64,000 bases of DNA from Microbacterium murale (GTDB lineage Bacteria; Actinomycetota; Actinomycetes; Actinomycetales; Microbacteriaceae), in NCBI RefSeq assembly GCF_030815955.1, contig NZ_JAUSXK010000001.1:1550001-1614000 (forward strand), read 5' to 3'. How positions within the stretch are numbered: the stretch's first letter is position 1; the number at the start of each line of letters is the position of its first letter. Made by a program: the position numbers and the translations under genes. Shown here one piece after another: positions 53,144 through 63,662 of the stretch. Below the pieces are notes generated by a model. That model worked only from the letters and a program-made list of their open reading frames with translations, was not told the origin of the DNA and searched no databases.

Positions 53144-54022
53144 TCAGGCGCGACCGGCGAAGGCCGCGGTCAGCTTGAACAGCCCGGAGTGGTCGAGGCC
53201 GGCGTCGCCCTGCTGCACGGCGGAGCCGACGAGCTGGGCCACGTGGGCGCCGAGCGGAATGGTGATGCCGGCCTGTCGTGCGGCGGCGGTGATGATGCCC
53301 ATGTCCTTGTTGTGGAGGGCGAGGCGGAAGCCGGGTGCGAAGTCGCGATCGAGCATCTTCTGCCCCTTCTGGTCGAGCACCTTGGAGCCCGCGAGGCCCC
53401 CTCCGAGCACCTTGAGCGCAGCATCCGTGTCGACGCCGAAGGCCTCGAGGAAGATGATCGCCTCGGCGAGCGCCTGGATGTTCACGGCGACGATCAGCTG
53501 GTTCGCCGCCTTCACCGTCTGTCCGGCACCGGCGGGACCGACGTGCACGATGGTCTTGCCCACCGACTGGAGGACCTCGAGCGCGGAGGCGAAGTCTTCG
53601 TCAGTTCCGCCGACCATGATCGACAGCACGGCGTCGATCGCGCCCTGCTCGCCACCCGAGACGGGGGCGTCGACCGCGCGGAGGCCGGCGGCGGTCGCCT
53701 CGTCGGCGAGCTCCTTGGCGACATCGGGACGGATGCTGGACGCATCGATCCACAGTGCGCCCTTCTTGGCGTTGGCGAAGATGCCCTCTTCGCCACGGAC
53801 GGCGGCTGCGACATCCGGGGAGTCCGGCACCATCGTGATGATGACGTCGGCGTCCTTCACCGCGGCGGGGATGCCGTTCGCGCCCTGGCCGCCTGCGGCG
53901 ACGAGCTCGTCGATGCGGTCCTGACTGAGGTTGTAACCGGTGACGGTGTGACCGGCGGCGAGGAGGTTCTTGGCCATGGGGAGGCCCATGATGCCGAGGC
54001 CGATGACTGCGATGTTGCTCAT
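53144..54022 (-). CDS. glxR: Tartronate semialdehyde reductase
   Basis: A 292-residue beta-hydroxyacid dehydrogenase reducing tartronate semialdehyde to D-glycerate. IAVIGLGIMGLPMAKNLLAA is the NAD(H)-binding motif, VDAPVSGGEQGAIDAVLSIM the substrate site and GQTVKAANQLIVAVNIQALA carries the catalytic Lys. ATG at 54022 has AAGGAA in front. The gap to gcl is 27 bp and to hyi 65 bp. Confidence 0.94.
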   Translation of the reverse strand: MSNIAVIGLGIMGLPMAKNLLAAGHTVTGYNLSQDRIDELVAAGGQGANGIPAAVKDADVIITMVPDSPDVAAAVRGEEGIFANAKKGALWIDASSIRPDVAKELADEATAAGLRAVDAPVSGGEQGAIDAVLSIMVGGTDEDFASALEVLQSVGKTIVHVGPAGAGQTVKAANQLIVAVNIQALAEAIIFLEAFGVDTDAALKVLGGGLAGSKVLDQKGQKMLDRDFAPGFRLALHNKDMGIITAAARQAGITIPLGAHVAQLVGSAVQQGDAGLDHSGLFKLTAAFAGRA

Positions 54023-54087
54023 GATTGTTCCTTCGGTACGTCTGCGATGTGTCTGCGGCGTCGATGCCGCGGAGTTGAGGGTCGTGT

Positions 54088-54891
54088 TCAGCGCGCTGCG
54101 GCGACGGCTTCGGCCGCCCACGCGAATGCGGTCTCGATCGGCGCCTTGTATTCGAGGCCGATGTAACCGGAGTAGCCGAGCTCTTGGCTCCGCGCGATCC
54201 AGGCGTCGATGGGAAGCGATCCTGTTCCTGGTGCACCGCGCCCGGGCGCATCTGCGATCTGGATGTGGCCGAACGACGCGGCGTGCTCTTCGATGACCTG
54301 CGGCACATCGTCGCCGTTGACGGCGAGGTGATAGAAGTCGGCGAGCAGGGCGAGGTTGCGTGTTCCTGTCGAGGTGCGCACGTGGTCGATCACGTCGAGC
54401 GCCTGGACGGCCGTACGCAGCGGGTAGCGCTCCGCGCCACTGACCGGCTCGACCAGCACGGTTCCGCCGATGGCCGCGACGGCCTCGGCTGCGGCGGCGA
54501 GGTTCTCGATCGCGACAGCATCCTGCGCGGCGGGGTCGACGCCGTCGATGCGGTTGCCGTACAGGGCGTTGAAGCCCTTGGTCCCCAGCTCGCGACCGAT
54601 GCCGACGACGACTGCGAGGTTGTCACGGAACTCCTTGCCACGGGCGGGCCACGAGACCAGGCCGCGATCTCCGTTAGGCATGTCGCCGGCGTTGAAGTTC
54701 AGACCCGTCAGCTGCACACCGGCGTCACGGATGGCCGCGATGAATGCGTCGACCTCGTGATCGAGCGGCACGGAAGTGGAGAACGGCCACCAGAACTCGA
54801 CCGCGTCGAATCCAGCAGCCTTCGCTGCGGCTGGGCGCTCGAGCAGCGGCAGCTCGGTGAGCAGGATCGAGCAGTTCACCGTGTACGTCAT
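54088..54891 (-). CDS. hyi: Hydroxypyruvate isomerase
   Basis: A 267-residue xylose-isomerase-like TIM-barrel protein that interconverts hydroxypyruvate and tartronate semialdehyde. YTVNCSILLTELPLLERPAA, GFDAVEFWWPF and the metal-binding Glu/His residues in VLVEPVSG and LLADFYHLAVNG are characteristic. ATG at 54891 with GAGGGAG upstream is chosen over a start 11 codons farther that would lie on the operator. It is the first gene of hyi-glxR-gcl-kinase/allantoinase-bcp. Confidence 0.93.
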   Translation of the reverse strand: MTYTVNCSILLTELPLLERPAAAKAAGFDAVEFWWPFSTSVPLDHEVDAFIAAIRDAGVQLTGLNFNAGDMPNGDRGLVSWPARGKEFRDNLAVVVGIGRELGTKGFNALYGNRIDGVDPAAQDAVAIENLAAAAEAVAAIGGTVLVEPVSGAERYPLRTAVQALDVIDHVRTSTGTRNLALLADFYHLAVNGDDVPQVIEEHAASFGHIQIADAPGRGAPGTGSLPIDAWIARSQELGYSGYIGLEYKAPIETAFAWAAEAVAAAR

Positions 54892-54918
54892 TTCGACTCC
54901 CTCGTCAGTCAGATCAGT

Positions 54919-54933
54919 TTCCACATTATGGAA
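54919..54933 (-). promoter_or_regulatory. hyi promoter -10 region and IclR-type operator
   Basis: TTCCACATTATGGAA is a dyad (TTCCA N5 TGGAA) 28 bp upstream of the hyi start. On the minus strand it contains CATAAT, a good -10 box, with a weak TTCATC -35 at 54953-54948. The same dyad recurs at 60114-60128, 60181-60195 and 60206-60220 around the IclR gene, which makes it the probable operator. Confidence 0.65.
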
Positions 54934-55050
54934 GATAACTTCTGCTAGATGAAAGTCTAGGATGCCGCAGGTGAGGTGTCAACGGTGGGATCCGTCAAGC
55001 GGGGGTGGTTGAGCGCGGGTGGCGCGCGGCGATTGCATTGCCGGAACACT

Positions 55051-55082
55051 TTCGCGGGTTCATCGCGTCTCGAACCCGCGAA
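55051..55082. repeat. 11-bp inverted repeat with 10-nt loop
   Basis: TTCGCGGGTTC (55051-55061) and GAACCCGCGAA (55072-55082) form a perfect hairpin. It lies between two divergent genes rather than after one, so it is unlikely to be a normal terminator. A regulatory RNA structure or leftover from an element are both possible; nothing else supports either. Confidence 0.4.
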
Positions 55083-55210
55083 GCCCTTCTGGTACCACCA
55101 CGGGCGGGATGCAGACGACTCTTCCTGCACGAGGTGAGCAGAGGCGGGGGTTGCTCATATTCTCGGAGAACTCGGTATGCCGCATCGCGCAGCTCCGTCA
55201 ATATCGACGG

Positions 55211-56131
55211 ATGCGACACCGGGTCAGACTTCCCCGCCGACTGGGCGACAGGTTCTCGGTGCGCACTGCGGAAGCCGTCGGCCTCCGCCCCGGCCGCAGC
55301 ACTCCCGATCTGCACCGGCCGTTCAGCGGGATCCGCTCGATCGAGGCGCCAACGACGTTCCACGACTTCGTCGCCTGTTACGTGCCACGGCTGAAGCCGG
55401 CCCAGCGATTCGGGGGCATGACGGCAGCCCGCGACTGGGGCCTGCCGATGCCGACGAGATGGACGGCGAAGGAACCTCTCGACATCTTCGTACCGTGGTC
55501 AGGGGCTCCGCCGAAGACACCGGGGGTTCGCGGTCGGCGCATGCGCGAGGATCGCGCTGAGACCCGCACGCTCCGCGGACACCCTGTCATCGATCCCGTC
55601 GCCGCGCTCTTCACCTGCGCTGCGACCCTGACCGTGACGCAGGCGGTCATCGTGCTCGACGCACTGCTGACAACGGCATCCAATTATCCTGATCTTGGGC
55701 CGGGGAGGCCGCTCAGCACGCGCTCCGAGATCACCCGTCGGCTTGAGGAATGGGAGAGGTTCCGCGGGCGCGCGACGATTCGCGCGGCGCTGCCGCTGGC
55801 TCGCGAACTCGTCGAATCTCCGAAGGAGACCGAGACCCGGCTGCTGCTCATCGACAGCGGACTGCCCGAGCCCGTCGTGCAGCACGAGGTATGGGCCGAC
55901 GGGCAGTTCCTCGGACGCACCGACCTCGCATATCCGGAGTGGAAGATCGCGTTCGAGTACGAGGGAGACGGCCACCGTACGGACCAGGACCAGTGGCGCA
56001 AAGACATCCAGCGACAGCGCTATCTCGAAAGCGCGAGCTGGATCGTCATCCGCCTCACCCAGGCCGACCTCGACAAGCCGGAGATGCTCATCGCCAGCAT
56101 CCGCCGTGCGATCGCTCTACGCCGAGGATGA
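55211..56131 (+). CDS. DUF559/endonuclease-fold domain protein
   Basis: A 306-residue protein common in Microbacteriaceae. The C-terminal half carries the DUF559 pattern: ETETRLLLIDSGLPEPVV, GRTDLAYPEWKIAFEYEGDG, DIQRQRYLESASWIVIRLT, a restriction-endonuclease-like fold related to Vsr. Residues 1-40 (MRHRVRLPRRLGDRFSVRTA and following) contain the expected winged-helix-like start, which fixes ATG at 55211. The function is unknown. Confidence 0.75.
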   Translation: MRHRVRLPRRLGDRFSVRTAEAVGLRPGRSTPDLHRPFSGIRSIEAPTTFHDFVACYVPRLKPAQRFGGMTAARDWGLPMPTRWTAKEPLDIFVPWSGAPPKTPGVRGRRMREDRAETRTLRGHPVIDPVAALFTCAATLTVTQAVIVLDALLTTASNYPDLGPGRPLSTRSEITRRLEEWERFRGRATIRAALPLARELVESPKETETRLLLIDSGLPEPVVQHEVWADGQFLGRTDLAYPEWKIAFEYEGDGHRTDQDQWRKDIQRQRYLESASWIVIRLTQADLDKPEMLIASIRRAIALRRG

Positions 56132-56152
56132 GCACGCCATATCCGCTGATTA

Positions 56153-56171
56153 CCAGACGGTTCCGGTCTGG
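56153..56171 (+). terminator. Possible hairpin terminator of the DUF559 gene
   Basis: CCAGAC (56153-56158) pairs with GTCTGG (56166-56171), with an internal GG/CC extension, 21 bp after the stop codon. There is no U-tract. The rest of the 198-bp gap up to convergent allE contains nothing I recognise. Confidence 0.35.
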
Positions 56172-56329
56172 CGACGAGGCGGATGCGAGGGGCGCCGAGA
56201 GTCAGCGGACTGCTGGAAGGAAATCACGGGCCATCACGATGCTGAACCCGGGAAATGCTTCCGAGATCCACGCGGTGCGATCCGATACATGCAGCGACCC
56301 AGCTCCGACTCAGCTCGCCGCGCGCCGGC

Positions 56330-57169
56330 TCAGCCCCAGGGGCGCGGATCCGTGCCGCGGGTCAGCATGACCTGGCGGTTGACGTCCTTGTAGAGCAGGT
56401 AGCGGAACGGCCCTGGCCCTCCCGCGTAACAGGCCTGCGGGCAGAAGGCGCGCAGCCACATGAAGTCACCGGCCTCGACCTCGACCCAGTCATCGTTGAG
56501 CCGGTAGACGGCCTTGCCCTCGAGCACGAAGAGGCCGTGCTCCATGACGTGCGTCTCGGCGAACGGAATCGAACCGCCCGGTTGGAAGGTCACGATGTTG
56601 ACATGCATGTCGTGCGAGAGATCATCCGGGTCGGCGAAGCGCGTGGTCGCCCATGCGCCATCCGTATCGGGCATCTCGCGCGGCTCGACATCCTGGTCAC
56701 GAGTGACGAACGACGTCGGCAGCGCGATGCCCTCCACGCGTTCGTATGCCTTGCGGATCCAGTGGAACGACGTCGTCCCCGCACCATCGTTCGACAGCGA
56801 CCACGCCTCACCGGGAGCCAGGAAGGCGTAGCCGCCCTCGGCGAGAACATGCGCCTGCCCGGCGATCGTCACCGTCAGCTCGCCTGCGGTGACGAAGATC
56901 ACGCCCTCGACGCCCGCTTCCGGCTCCGGCTTCTCCGCCCCGCCGCCCGGCTGGATCTCGACGATGAGCTGCGAGAACGTCGTCGCGAACCCGGCGATCG
57001 GGCGGGCGATGATCCATGAACGCGTCTTCGCGAAGCCCGGCAGATTGCTCGTGACGATGTCGCGGAACACTCCCTTGGGAATGACGGTGTACGCCTCTTT
57101 GACGATGGCGCGATCCGTGAGCAGCGTGCTCTGATCCGGCAGTCCGCCGGCCGGCGTGTAGTAGCCCAT
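56330..57169 (-). CDS. allE: (S)-Ureidoglycine aminohydrolase
   Basis: A 279-residue bicupin of the YlbA/AllE family that converts (S)-ureidoglycine to (S)-ureidoglycolate and ammonia. GYYTPAGGLPDQSTLLTDRA, the first cupin (EGVIFVTAGELTVTIAG) and the manganese-binding second cupin (HVMEHGLFVLEGKAVYRL) are typical. AGAGGAG precedes the ATG. It ends the malate synthase-DUF6986-allE operon, 24 bp after DUF6986. Confidence 0.94.
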   Translation of the reverse strand: MGYYTPAGGLPDQSTLLTDRAIVKEAYTVIPKGVFRDIVTSNLPGFAKTRSWIIARPIAGFATTFSQLIVEIQPGGGAEKPEPEAGVEGVIFVTAGELTVTIAGQAHVLAEGGYAFLAPGEAWSLSNDGAGTTSFHWIRKAYERVEGIALPTSFVTRDQDVEPREMPDTDGAWATTRFADPDDLSHDMHVNIVTFQPGGSIPFAETHVMEHGLFVLEGKAVYRLNDDWVEVEAGDFMWLRAFCPQACYAGGPGPFRYLLYKDVNRQVMLTRGTDPRPWG

Positions 57170-57193
57170 GATTCTCCTCTGTCTGTTTCCGCG

Positions 57194-58458
57194 TCAGGCG
57201 CGGACGAGCGTGTTGTCGGCGAGCCGGGGGTGCGCGAGCGCGGTGAGCGCGTCGATCCGGACGCCGATGTCTGCAGCCACCTCGTCAGCATCGATAGCCC
57301 CGCACTGCACTCCACGAAGCACGAACCACGCGAGTGCGCGCGCAGTCGCGGGTTCATCCATGACGGCACCCTCCTCCTGTGCGAGGTAGGCGCGCAGTCG
57401 GGCTGCGGCGTCGGGGTATCCGTCGCGGTAGAACGCGTAGGTGGCCAGATACCGTGTCACGAGCTGGTGCGGGTGAAGGTCCCAGCCCTGGTAGAAGCCG
57501 CGCTCGAGCGAGCGCCGCACGAGCCGGGCGTGCAGCGACCAGGCCTCGGCCGCGCGCTCGCCCACCGGCAGGATGTTCGTCGAGCCGTCGGAGAGGCGGA
57601 TGCCGGTACCCGCGACCGCGAGCTGCATGATCTCCTTCGCGAGATCGGCGGCCGGATGCTCCATCGACTGATACCCGGCGGCGATGCCGAGCGAGGCGCT
57701 GTAGTCGTAGGTGCCGTAGTGCAGACCCGAGATGCGGCCGGGGGCGACCAGCGGCAGCTGCGCCAACGGCGAGCGCCCATCGGCACCGAGCACGAGCTGC
57801 GGCGTCTCGACCTGCACTTCGAAGCGGATGCGACCGGCATCCAGTCCGTGCGCGCGCTCCAATGCCTCGACGGCGATGACCATCGCCTCCACCTGGGCAG
57901 TCGTCGTCACCTTCGGCAGCGTCAGCACGAGGCCGTGCGGCAGGGCTCCGGCATCGAGCAGTCCGCCGATGAAGAGATCGAGGGTGCGAAGGCCGCGAGC
58001 CCGGGTCGGCTTCTCGACGCATTTGAAGCGGATGCCGATGAAGGGCGGAGCAGACCCGGTTGCCACGGCATCCGACACCTTCGATGCCGCATCCGCGACA
58101 TCCGTATCTTCGACGTCACCGCGATCACCGTAGCCGTCTTCGAAATCCAGGCGCAGATCCTCGATCGGCTCCGTGACGAGCTTGCGCGCCACGCGCTCCG
58201 CGACAGTGCTGATGAGGCCGGGCTCGATGCCGACCTGCGCGGCGAGGTTCTCCATTCCGCCGTTGGACTCCACCGCAGCGAGTGCCTGCGCTCCCCACTG
58301 CGCGGCGAGTTCCGGCGTGAATCGATCCGCGGGAACGTAGACAGTGTGAACGGGCTGACGCGAACCGTTGTCGCCCGGATAGACCGTTTCAAGCAGGTCG
58401 TCGGTCTCGGCGAGGTGCTGCTCGATCTTCTCCAGGTCGGAACCGTTGAGGCCGGAGC

Positions 58459-58462
<4 letters not shown>
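57194..58462 (-). CDS. DUF6986 family aldolase-like protein
   Basis: A 422-residue protein of the HpcH/HpaI aldolase/citrate lyase superfamily. [20 protein letters not shown] carries the metal-binding acidic residues, and [13 protein letters not shown] and [16 protein letters not shown] are conserved blocks. The reaction is unknown. It overlaps malate synthase by ATGA and precedes allE, so a role with glyoxylate or a ureido acid is likely. Earlier annotations call it aldolase. Confidence 0.85.
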
Positions 58463-60084
<1,622 letters not shown>

Positions 60085-60105
60085 GCGACCCCTTCTGTCA
60101 TGTGG

Positions 60106-60135
60106 ATAATAACCTCCACAATACGGAAGTTTCAA
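60106..60135 (-). promoter_or_regulatory. aceB operon promoter with IclR-type operator in the spacer
   Basis: On the minus strand TTGAAA (60135-60130) and TATTAT (60111-60106) are 18 bp apart. The dyad CTCCACAATACGGAA (60114-60128, plus strand) fills the spacer and matches 12 of 15 bases of the hyi operator. A bound repressor here would block RNA polymerase directly. Confidence 0.7.
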
Positions 60136-60180
60136 GAGCTGCCGTCATTCGCTGATGAGATAGCCTGATCGGGAAGTCCT

Positions 60181-60220
60181 TTCCACCATGTGGATAACTG
60201 CGCCGATCCACCCTGTGGAC
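60181..60220 (+). promoter_or_regulatory. Two tandem IclR-type operators before the regulator gene
   Basis: TTCCACCATGTGGAT (60181-60195) and ATCCACCCTGTGGAC (60206-60220) match the hyi operator TTCCACATTATGGAA at 11 and 10 of 15 bases, with centres 25 bp apart. They lie 25-60 bp before the iclR start, as expected for autoregulation and dimer-of-dimers binding. Confidence 0.6.
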
Positions 60221-60244
60221 GAGAGCGAATCGAGAGGTTGAGCA

Positions 60245-61000
60245 ATGCCCGCAGCAGCGTCAGACGGAGTGAAGTCCGTCACCCGAGTCTTCGACCTGCT
60301 CGAGCTCATCGCCGACGCCGGCGGTGATGTCACACTCAGCGAGCTGTCGGCTTCCGCCGACCTGCCGCTGCCCACGATCCACCGCCTGCTGCGCACGCTC
60401 GTCTCACTCGGGTATGCCCGTCAGCTCGCGAATCGGCGCTACGCACTCGGCCCGCGGCTGGTCCGCCTCGGCGAGGCCGCGAACCGCAAGTTCGGCCGGA
60501 TCGCCATGCCGCAGCTCAAAGACCTCGTCGAACGCCTCGGCGAGACCTCGAACCTCGCCACGATCGATGGCGACCGCGTGATCTACGTGTCGCAGGCGCC
60601 GTCTCCGCACGCGATGCGCATGTTCACCGAGGTGGGCCGCCGCTCCTACCTGCACTCCACCGGCGTCGGCAAGGCGATCCTCGCGCAGATGAGCGATGAG
60701 GCCGTGCGCGACATCATCTCCCGCACCGGGATGCCGCACGACACCGAGCGCTCGCTCGGAACGATCGATGCGCTGCTCGCCGACCTCGCCGTGACGCGTG
60801 AGCGCGGCTATGCGATCGATGACGGCGAGCAGGAGATCGGCGTGCGCTGCTACGCCATGGCAGTGCCGGACATGCCGACGCTCACCGCCGTCTCGGTCTC
60901 GGGCCCGGTCGCCCGCGTCGACGAGGGGTTCGCCGAGCGGGCCATCCCCGTGCTGCGCGAGGTCGTCGCTGAGATCTCGGCGCTCTCCAGCGCCTCCTGA
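60245..61000 (+). CDS. IclR family regulator of purine/glyoxylate genes (AllR-like)
   Basis: A 251-residue IclR regulator. Winged helix: VTLSELSASADLPLPTIHRL (about residues 29-48); effector domain from about 75, including NLATIDGDRVIYVSQAPSPH and GVRCYAMAVPDM. It is divergent from the aceB operon. E. coli AllR, of the same family, senses allantoin or glyoxylate and represses the allantoin genes; the same ligand class is inferred. GAGGTTGAGCA precedes the ATG. Confidence 0.9.
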   Translation: MPAAASDGVKSVTRVFDLLELIADAGGDVTLSELSASADLPLPTIHRLLRTLVSLGYARQLANRRYALGPRLVRLGEAANRKFGRIAMPQLKDLVERLGETSNLATIDGDRVIYVSQAPSPHAMRMFTEVGRRSYLHSTGVGKAILAQMSDEAVRDIISRTGMPHDTERSLGTIDALLADLAVTRERGYAIDDGEQEIGVRCYAMAVPDMPTLTAVSVSGPVARVDEGFAERAIPVLREVVAEISALSSAS

Positions 61001-61039
61001 CGGCGCGACCCCGACGCCCATCGGGTGACCGCGCTGTGC

Positions 61040-61999
61040 TCAGACGGCGGGCGCCGCGGTGGAGGCGCGCACGATCAATTGCGAGCCGAGCGTGATGTCA
61101 TCTATGACCGTTCCGACGATCGCCTGCAGCAACAGGTCGACCGCGAGCGCGCCGCTGCGGGCGATCGGCATCCGCACCGTGGTGAGCCCTGGCGTGACCG
61201 CACCGGCGAGGTCGATGTCATCGATGCCGACGATGCTGATGTCGGCCGGACACTTCCGGCCGAGTTCCAGTAGCCCCGATTCGAGACCGAGAGCGACGAG
61301 GTCGTTGTAGGCGACGACGGCTGTCGCACCGCTCGCTGCGGCAGGCGCTGCGGCGGCGCGACCGCCCTGGATCGATGCCGCCTGATGGTTGAGCGGAGTG
61401 AGCCGGATGCCGTGGCGCTCGCACGCTCGCGCGATCGTATCCGCGCGGCGGATGTCGGCCCATGATCCACGGGGACCGGCCGCATACGCGATGTGGGTGT
61501 GGCCGAGGGCAGCGAGATGCTCGATCGCCTGGGCGGGACCGTGCTCGGCATCCATCAGCACGCAGGGGGCGCCGTCGATCTGACGATTCACCACGACGTA
61601 CGGGGTGTCACCGACCAGCTCGAGCACCTCGGCATCGGGCAGACGAGGGGAGCACAGCAGCATGCCGTCGAGCCGACGGGCCTGCTCGATCTGCTCGCGC
61701 TCTCTGCGCAAGTCCTCGTCGGCGTCGAACAGCACGATGCGATGACGTCCGTGCCAGGCCTGACCCTGGATCGCCTTGAGCAGGGTGGCGTAGACAGGGT
61801 TGGCGACGTCCGGTACGACGACCCCGAAGGTGCGGGTGGCTGTGGCGGACTGCGGTGTCTCGTAACCCAGCTCGCCCGCCGCCTGGAGAACGCGCCCGAG
61901 CGTGCCCGGCGCCAGACGGTCCGGCTCTCCGAAGGCACGGGATGCGGTCGCGATGGACACACCTGCATGTCGCGCCACGTCCGTCAGCGTCGCTGCCAT
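61040..61999 (-). CDS. LacI family regulator (sugar acid/polyol locus)
   Basis: A 319-residue LacI-type regulator: TLTDVARHAGVSIATASRAF, hinge ATATRTFGVVVPDVANPVYA and effector domain with VGIDDIDLAGAVTPGLTTVR. ATG at 61999 with GGGAG upstream is chosen; the open frame continues but no start fits better. It is divergent from the mannitol dehydrogenase-family gene and is convergent with the IclR gene, so it belongs to the right-hand locus. Confidence 0.9.
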   Translation of the reverse strand: MAATLTDVARHAGVSIATASRAFGEPDRLAPGTLGRVLQAAGELGYETPQSATATRTFGVVVPDVANPVYATLLKAIQGQAWHGRHRIVLFDADEDLRREREQIEQARRLDGMLLCSPRLPDAEVLELVGDTPYVVVNRQIDGAPCVLMDAEHGPAQAIEHLAALGHTHIAYAAGPRGSWADIRRADTIARACERHGIRLTPLNHQAASIQGGRAAAAPAAASGATAVVAYNDLVALGLESGLLELGRKCPADISIVGIDDIDLAGAVTPGLTTVRMPIARSGALAVDLLLQAIVGTVIDDITLGSQLIVRASTAAPAV

Positions 62000-62055
62000 C
62001 TCGATCTCCCACCCTCGCGACAATCCTACGATCCTCGACTGCGATGCAAATCGGG

Positions 62056-62084
62056 TTGACGTGTTTGTACAACTCATACATACT
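62056..62084 (+). promoter_or_regulatory. Promoter and candidate operator of the dehydrogenase operon
   Basis: TTGACG (62056-62061) and CATACT (62079-62084) are spaced by 17 bp. TTGTACAA (62065-62072), a perfect palindrome within GTTTGTACAAC, lies in the spacer and is a natural site for the divergent LacI protein. About 60 bp separate the -10 from the chosen GTG. Confidence 0.65.
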
Positions 62085-62147
62085 AGTTGCACGACGATCA
62101 ACGCCGATCACCTCAGCGGTGCGCGGCCCAAGCGAAGGAGCCACTGC

Positions 62148-63662
62148 GTGAGCCTCGAAGCCCCAGTCCTGCGCCGCGCTACCTCGGCGACTGCGGAGCC
62201 GCTGGTATCCCCCACAGGCTCCGGCATCCTGCACCTCGGCCTCGGTAGCTTCCACCGAGCGCATCAGGCCGTCTACACGGCTGCCGCACTCCGGGCCGCC
62301 GGCGGCGACTGGGGAATCATCGGCGTCGCCTCGCGTTCCCGCTCGATCGCCGATGCACTGCATGCACAGGACTTTCTCTATTCGGTCGCCACGATCGCCC
62401 CAGGAAGCACGTCGCTGGTCATCCCCGGCGTGCACACCGACGCCTTCGTCGGTGCCGAGCAACCCGAGCGCGTCGTCGCGCAGATCGCCGACCCCGGCAT
62501 CCGGATCGTGACCCTGACGGTCACGGAGAACGGCTACAGCTACTCCCCCGCGACACAGCACCTCGACCTCGATGACGAGACCGTGCGAGCCGATCTGCGT
62601 GGTGGCGCGCCCCGCTCGACGATCGGTCAGCTCGCCCGCGGCCTTCAGGCCCGTGCCGCGGCTGGCGGCGCACCGATCTCGATCCTCAGCTGTGACAACC
62701 TCGCATCCAACGGCACCCACACCGAGAAGCTCGTCCGCGAATTCCTGCACGAGCTCCCTGGGTCCGACGGAGCAGAAGCCCTGGAGTTCCTCGACCGCGC
62801 CGTGTCGTTCCCCTCGAGCATGGTCGACCGCATCGTGCCGGCGACCACAGCCGAGCTGCGCACACGGGTCAGCACGCTGCTCGGCGCTCGCGACGACATC
62901 CCCGTGCCGGCAGAGCCGTTCACGATGTGGGCGATCGAAGATCGCTTCGCCGGCGGCCGCCCGGCCTGGGAAGCGGGTGGCGCCGTGTTCACCGACGAGG
63001 TCGGACGCTACGAGCAGATGAAGGTGCGGCTCCTCAACGGCACGCACTCCCTCATCGCCTACCTCGGCGCGCTGAGCGGCGTCGGCACGATCCCCGAGGC
63101 CATCGGACTCGAGAGCATCGAGAGTGCCGCCCGCGCCGTGCTGCGCGACGAGTACGAACCCTCGGTCGAGGTGCCATCGGGATTCGACATCCGCGCGTAT
63201 GAGAGCGAGCTGTTCGAGCGCTGGGCCAACAGCGCCCTGGGTCACCGCACCAGCCAGGTGGGAACCGACGGCTCGGTCAAGCTGCGCCAGCGCATCCCGG
63301 AGCCGGCGCTGCGCGCACTCCGCATGGGCCAGATGCCGCACCTGATCGCGCTGACCGTCGCCGGATATCTGTCGTGCATCGCGCCGCTTGCCGGATTCGA
63401 CCCCGGACGGCACGCCGCCGCCATGACCGACAGCGCCCGTGAGCGCCTCGCCGGATACGCGGCGAGCGCACGCAACGGCCGCGAGCTGGCGCAGCGCGTG
63501 ATCGGCGAACTGCACCTCTTCGGTGATGGACTCGGATCACAGGACGCGTTCATCGACCGCGTCGGCGATCTGATCGACATCATTCAGCGGCGCGGCGTCG
63601 ATGCCGCGATCGCCGATGCCACTTCGGCATCCGAGACCACCACGAAGGAGCTGCAGCCATGA
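62148..63662 (+). CDS. Mannitol dehydrogenase family protein (long-chain polyol/uronate dehydrogenase)
   Basis: A 504-residue long-chain dehydrogenase. HLGLGSFHRAHQAVYTAAAL is the family N-terminal signature, with VTLTVTENGYSYSPATQHLD and KVRLLNGTHSLIAYLGALSG, where the catalytic Lys of the MDH family and the NGTHS block lie. Members oxidise mannitol or reduce fructuronate or tagaturonate; the choice is open. GTG at 62148 has AAGGAG eight bases upstream. It overlaps the next gene (ATGA). Confidence 0.92.
   Translation: MSLEAPVLRRATSATAEPLVSPTGSGILHLGLGSFHRAHQAVYTAAALRAAGGDWGIIGVASRSRSIADALHAQDFLYSVATIAPGSTSLVIPGVHTDAFVGAEQPERVVAQIADPGIRIVTLTVTENGYSYSPATQHLDLDDETVRADLRGGAPRSTIGQLARGLQARAAAGGAPISILSCDNLASNGTHTEKLVREFLHELPGSDGAEALEFLDRAVSFPSSMVDRIVPATTAELRTRVSTLLGARDDIPVPAEPFTMWAIEDRFAGGRPAWEAGGAVFTDEVGRYEQMKVRLLNGTHSLIAYLGALSGVGTIPEAIGLESIESAARAVLRDEYEPSVEVPSGFDIRAYESELFERWANSALGHRTSQVGTDGSVKLRQRIPEPALRALRMGQMPHLIALTVAGYLSCIAPLAGFDPGRHAAAMTDSARERLAGYAASARNGRELAQRVIGELHLFGDGLGSQDAFIDRVGDLIDIIQRRGVDAAIADATSASETTTKELQP

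Larger units (their letters stand above)
54892..55210. other. 319-bp non-coding region between hyi and a DUF559 protein
   Basis: The left end holds the hyi promoter and its operator (54919-54933). The centre holds a strong 11-bp inverted repeat (55051-55082) and the rest, to 55210, shows no convincing gene, although one rightward frame is open from 55019. The open frame codes for Arg-rich sequence without similarity to the DUF559 protein start. Confidence 0.6.

Noticed and set aside
50186..54166. A 1,326-codon open frame on the plus strand
   Set aside because: It runs opposite to the kinase-allantoinase, gcl, glxR and part of hyi genes, which are clear by homology; it is an antisense shadow typical of high-GC DNA.
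55051..55090. tRNA-like GGTTCGAG stretch on the minus strand near the hairpin
   Set aside because: The stem and loop sizes do not fit a T-arm and no acceptor, D or anticodon arms can be drawn.
55019..55210. N-terminal extension of the DUF559 protein
   Set aside because: The frame is open, but the extra residues are Arg-rich and unlike the family; ATG at 55211 gives the expected beginning.
60101..60197. Two perfect DnaA-box sequences (TGTGGATAA at 60101-60109 and 60189-60197) suggesting a replication origin
   Set aside because: Both fall within or beside the proposed IclR operators, there is no AT-rich region or dnaA/dnaN/gyrB context, and the operator explains them.
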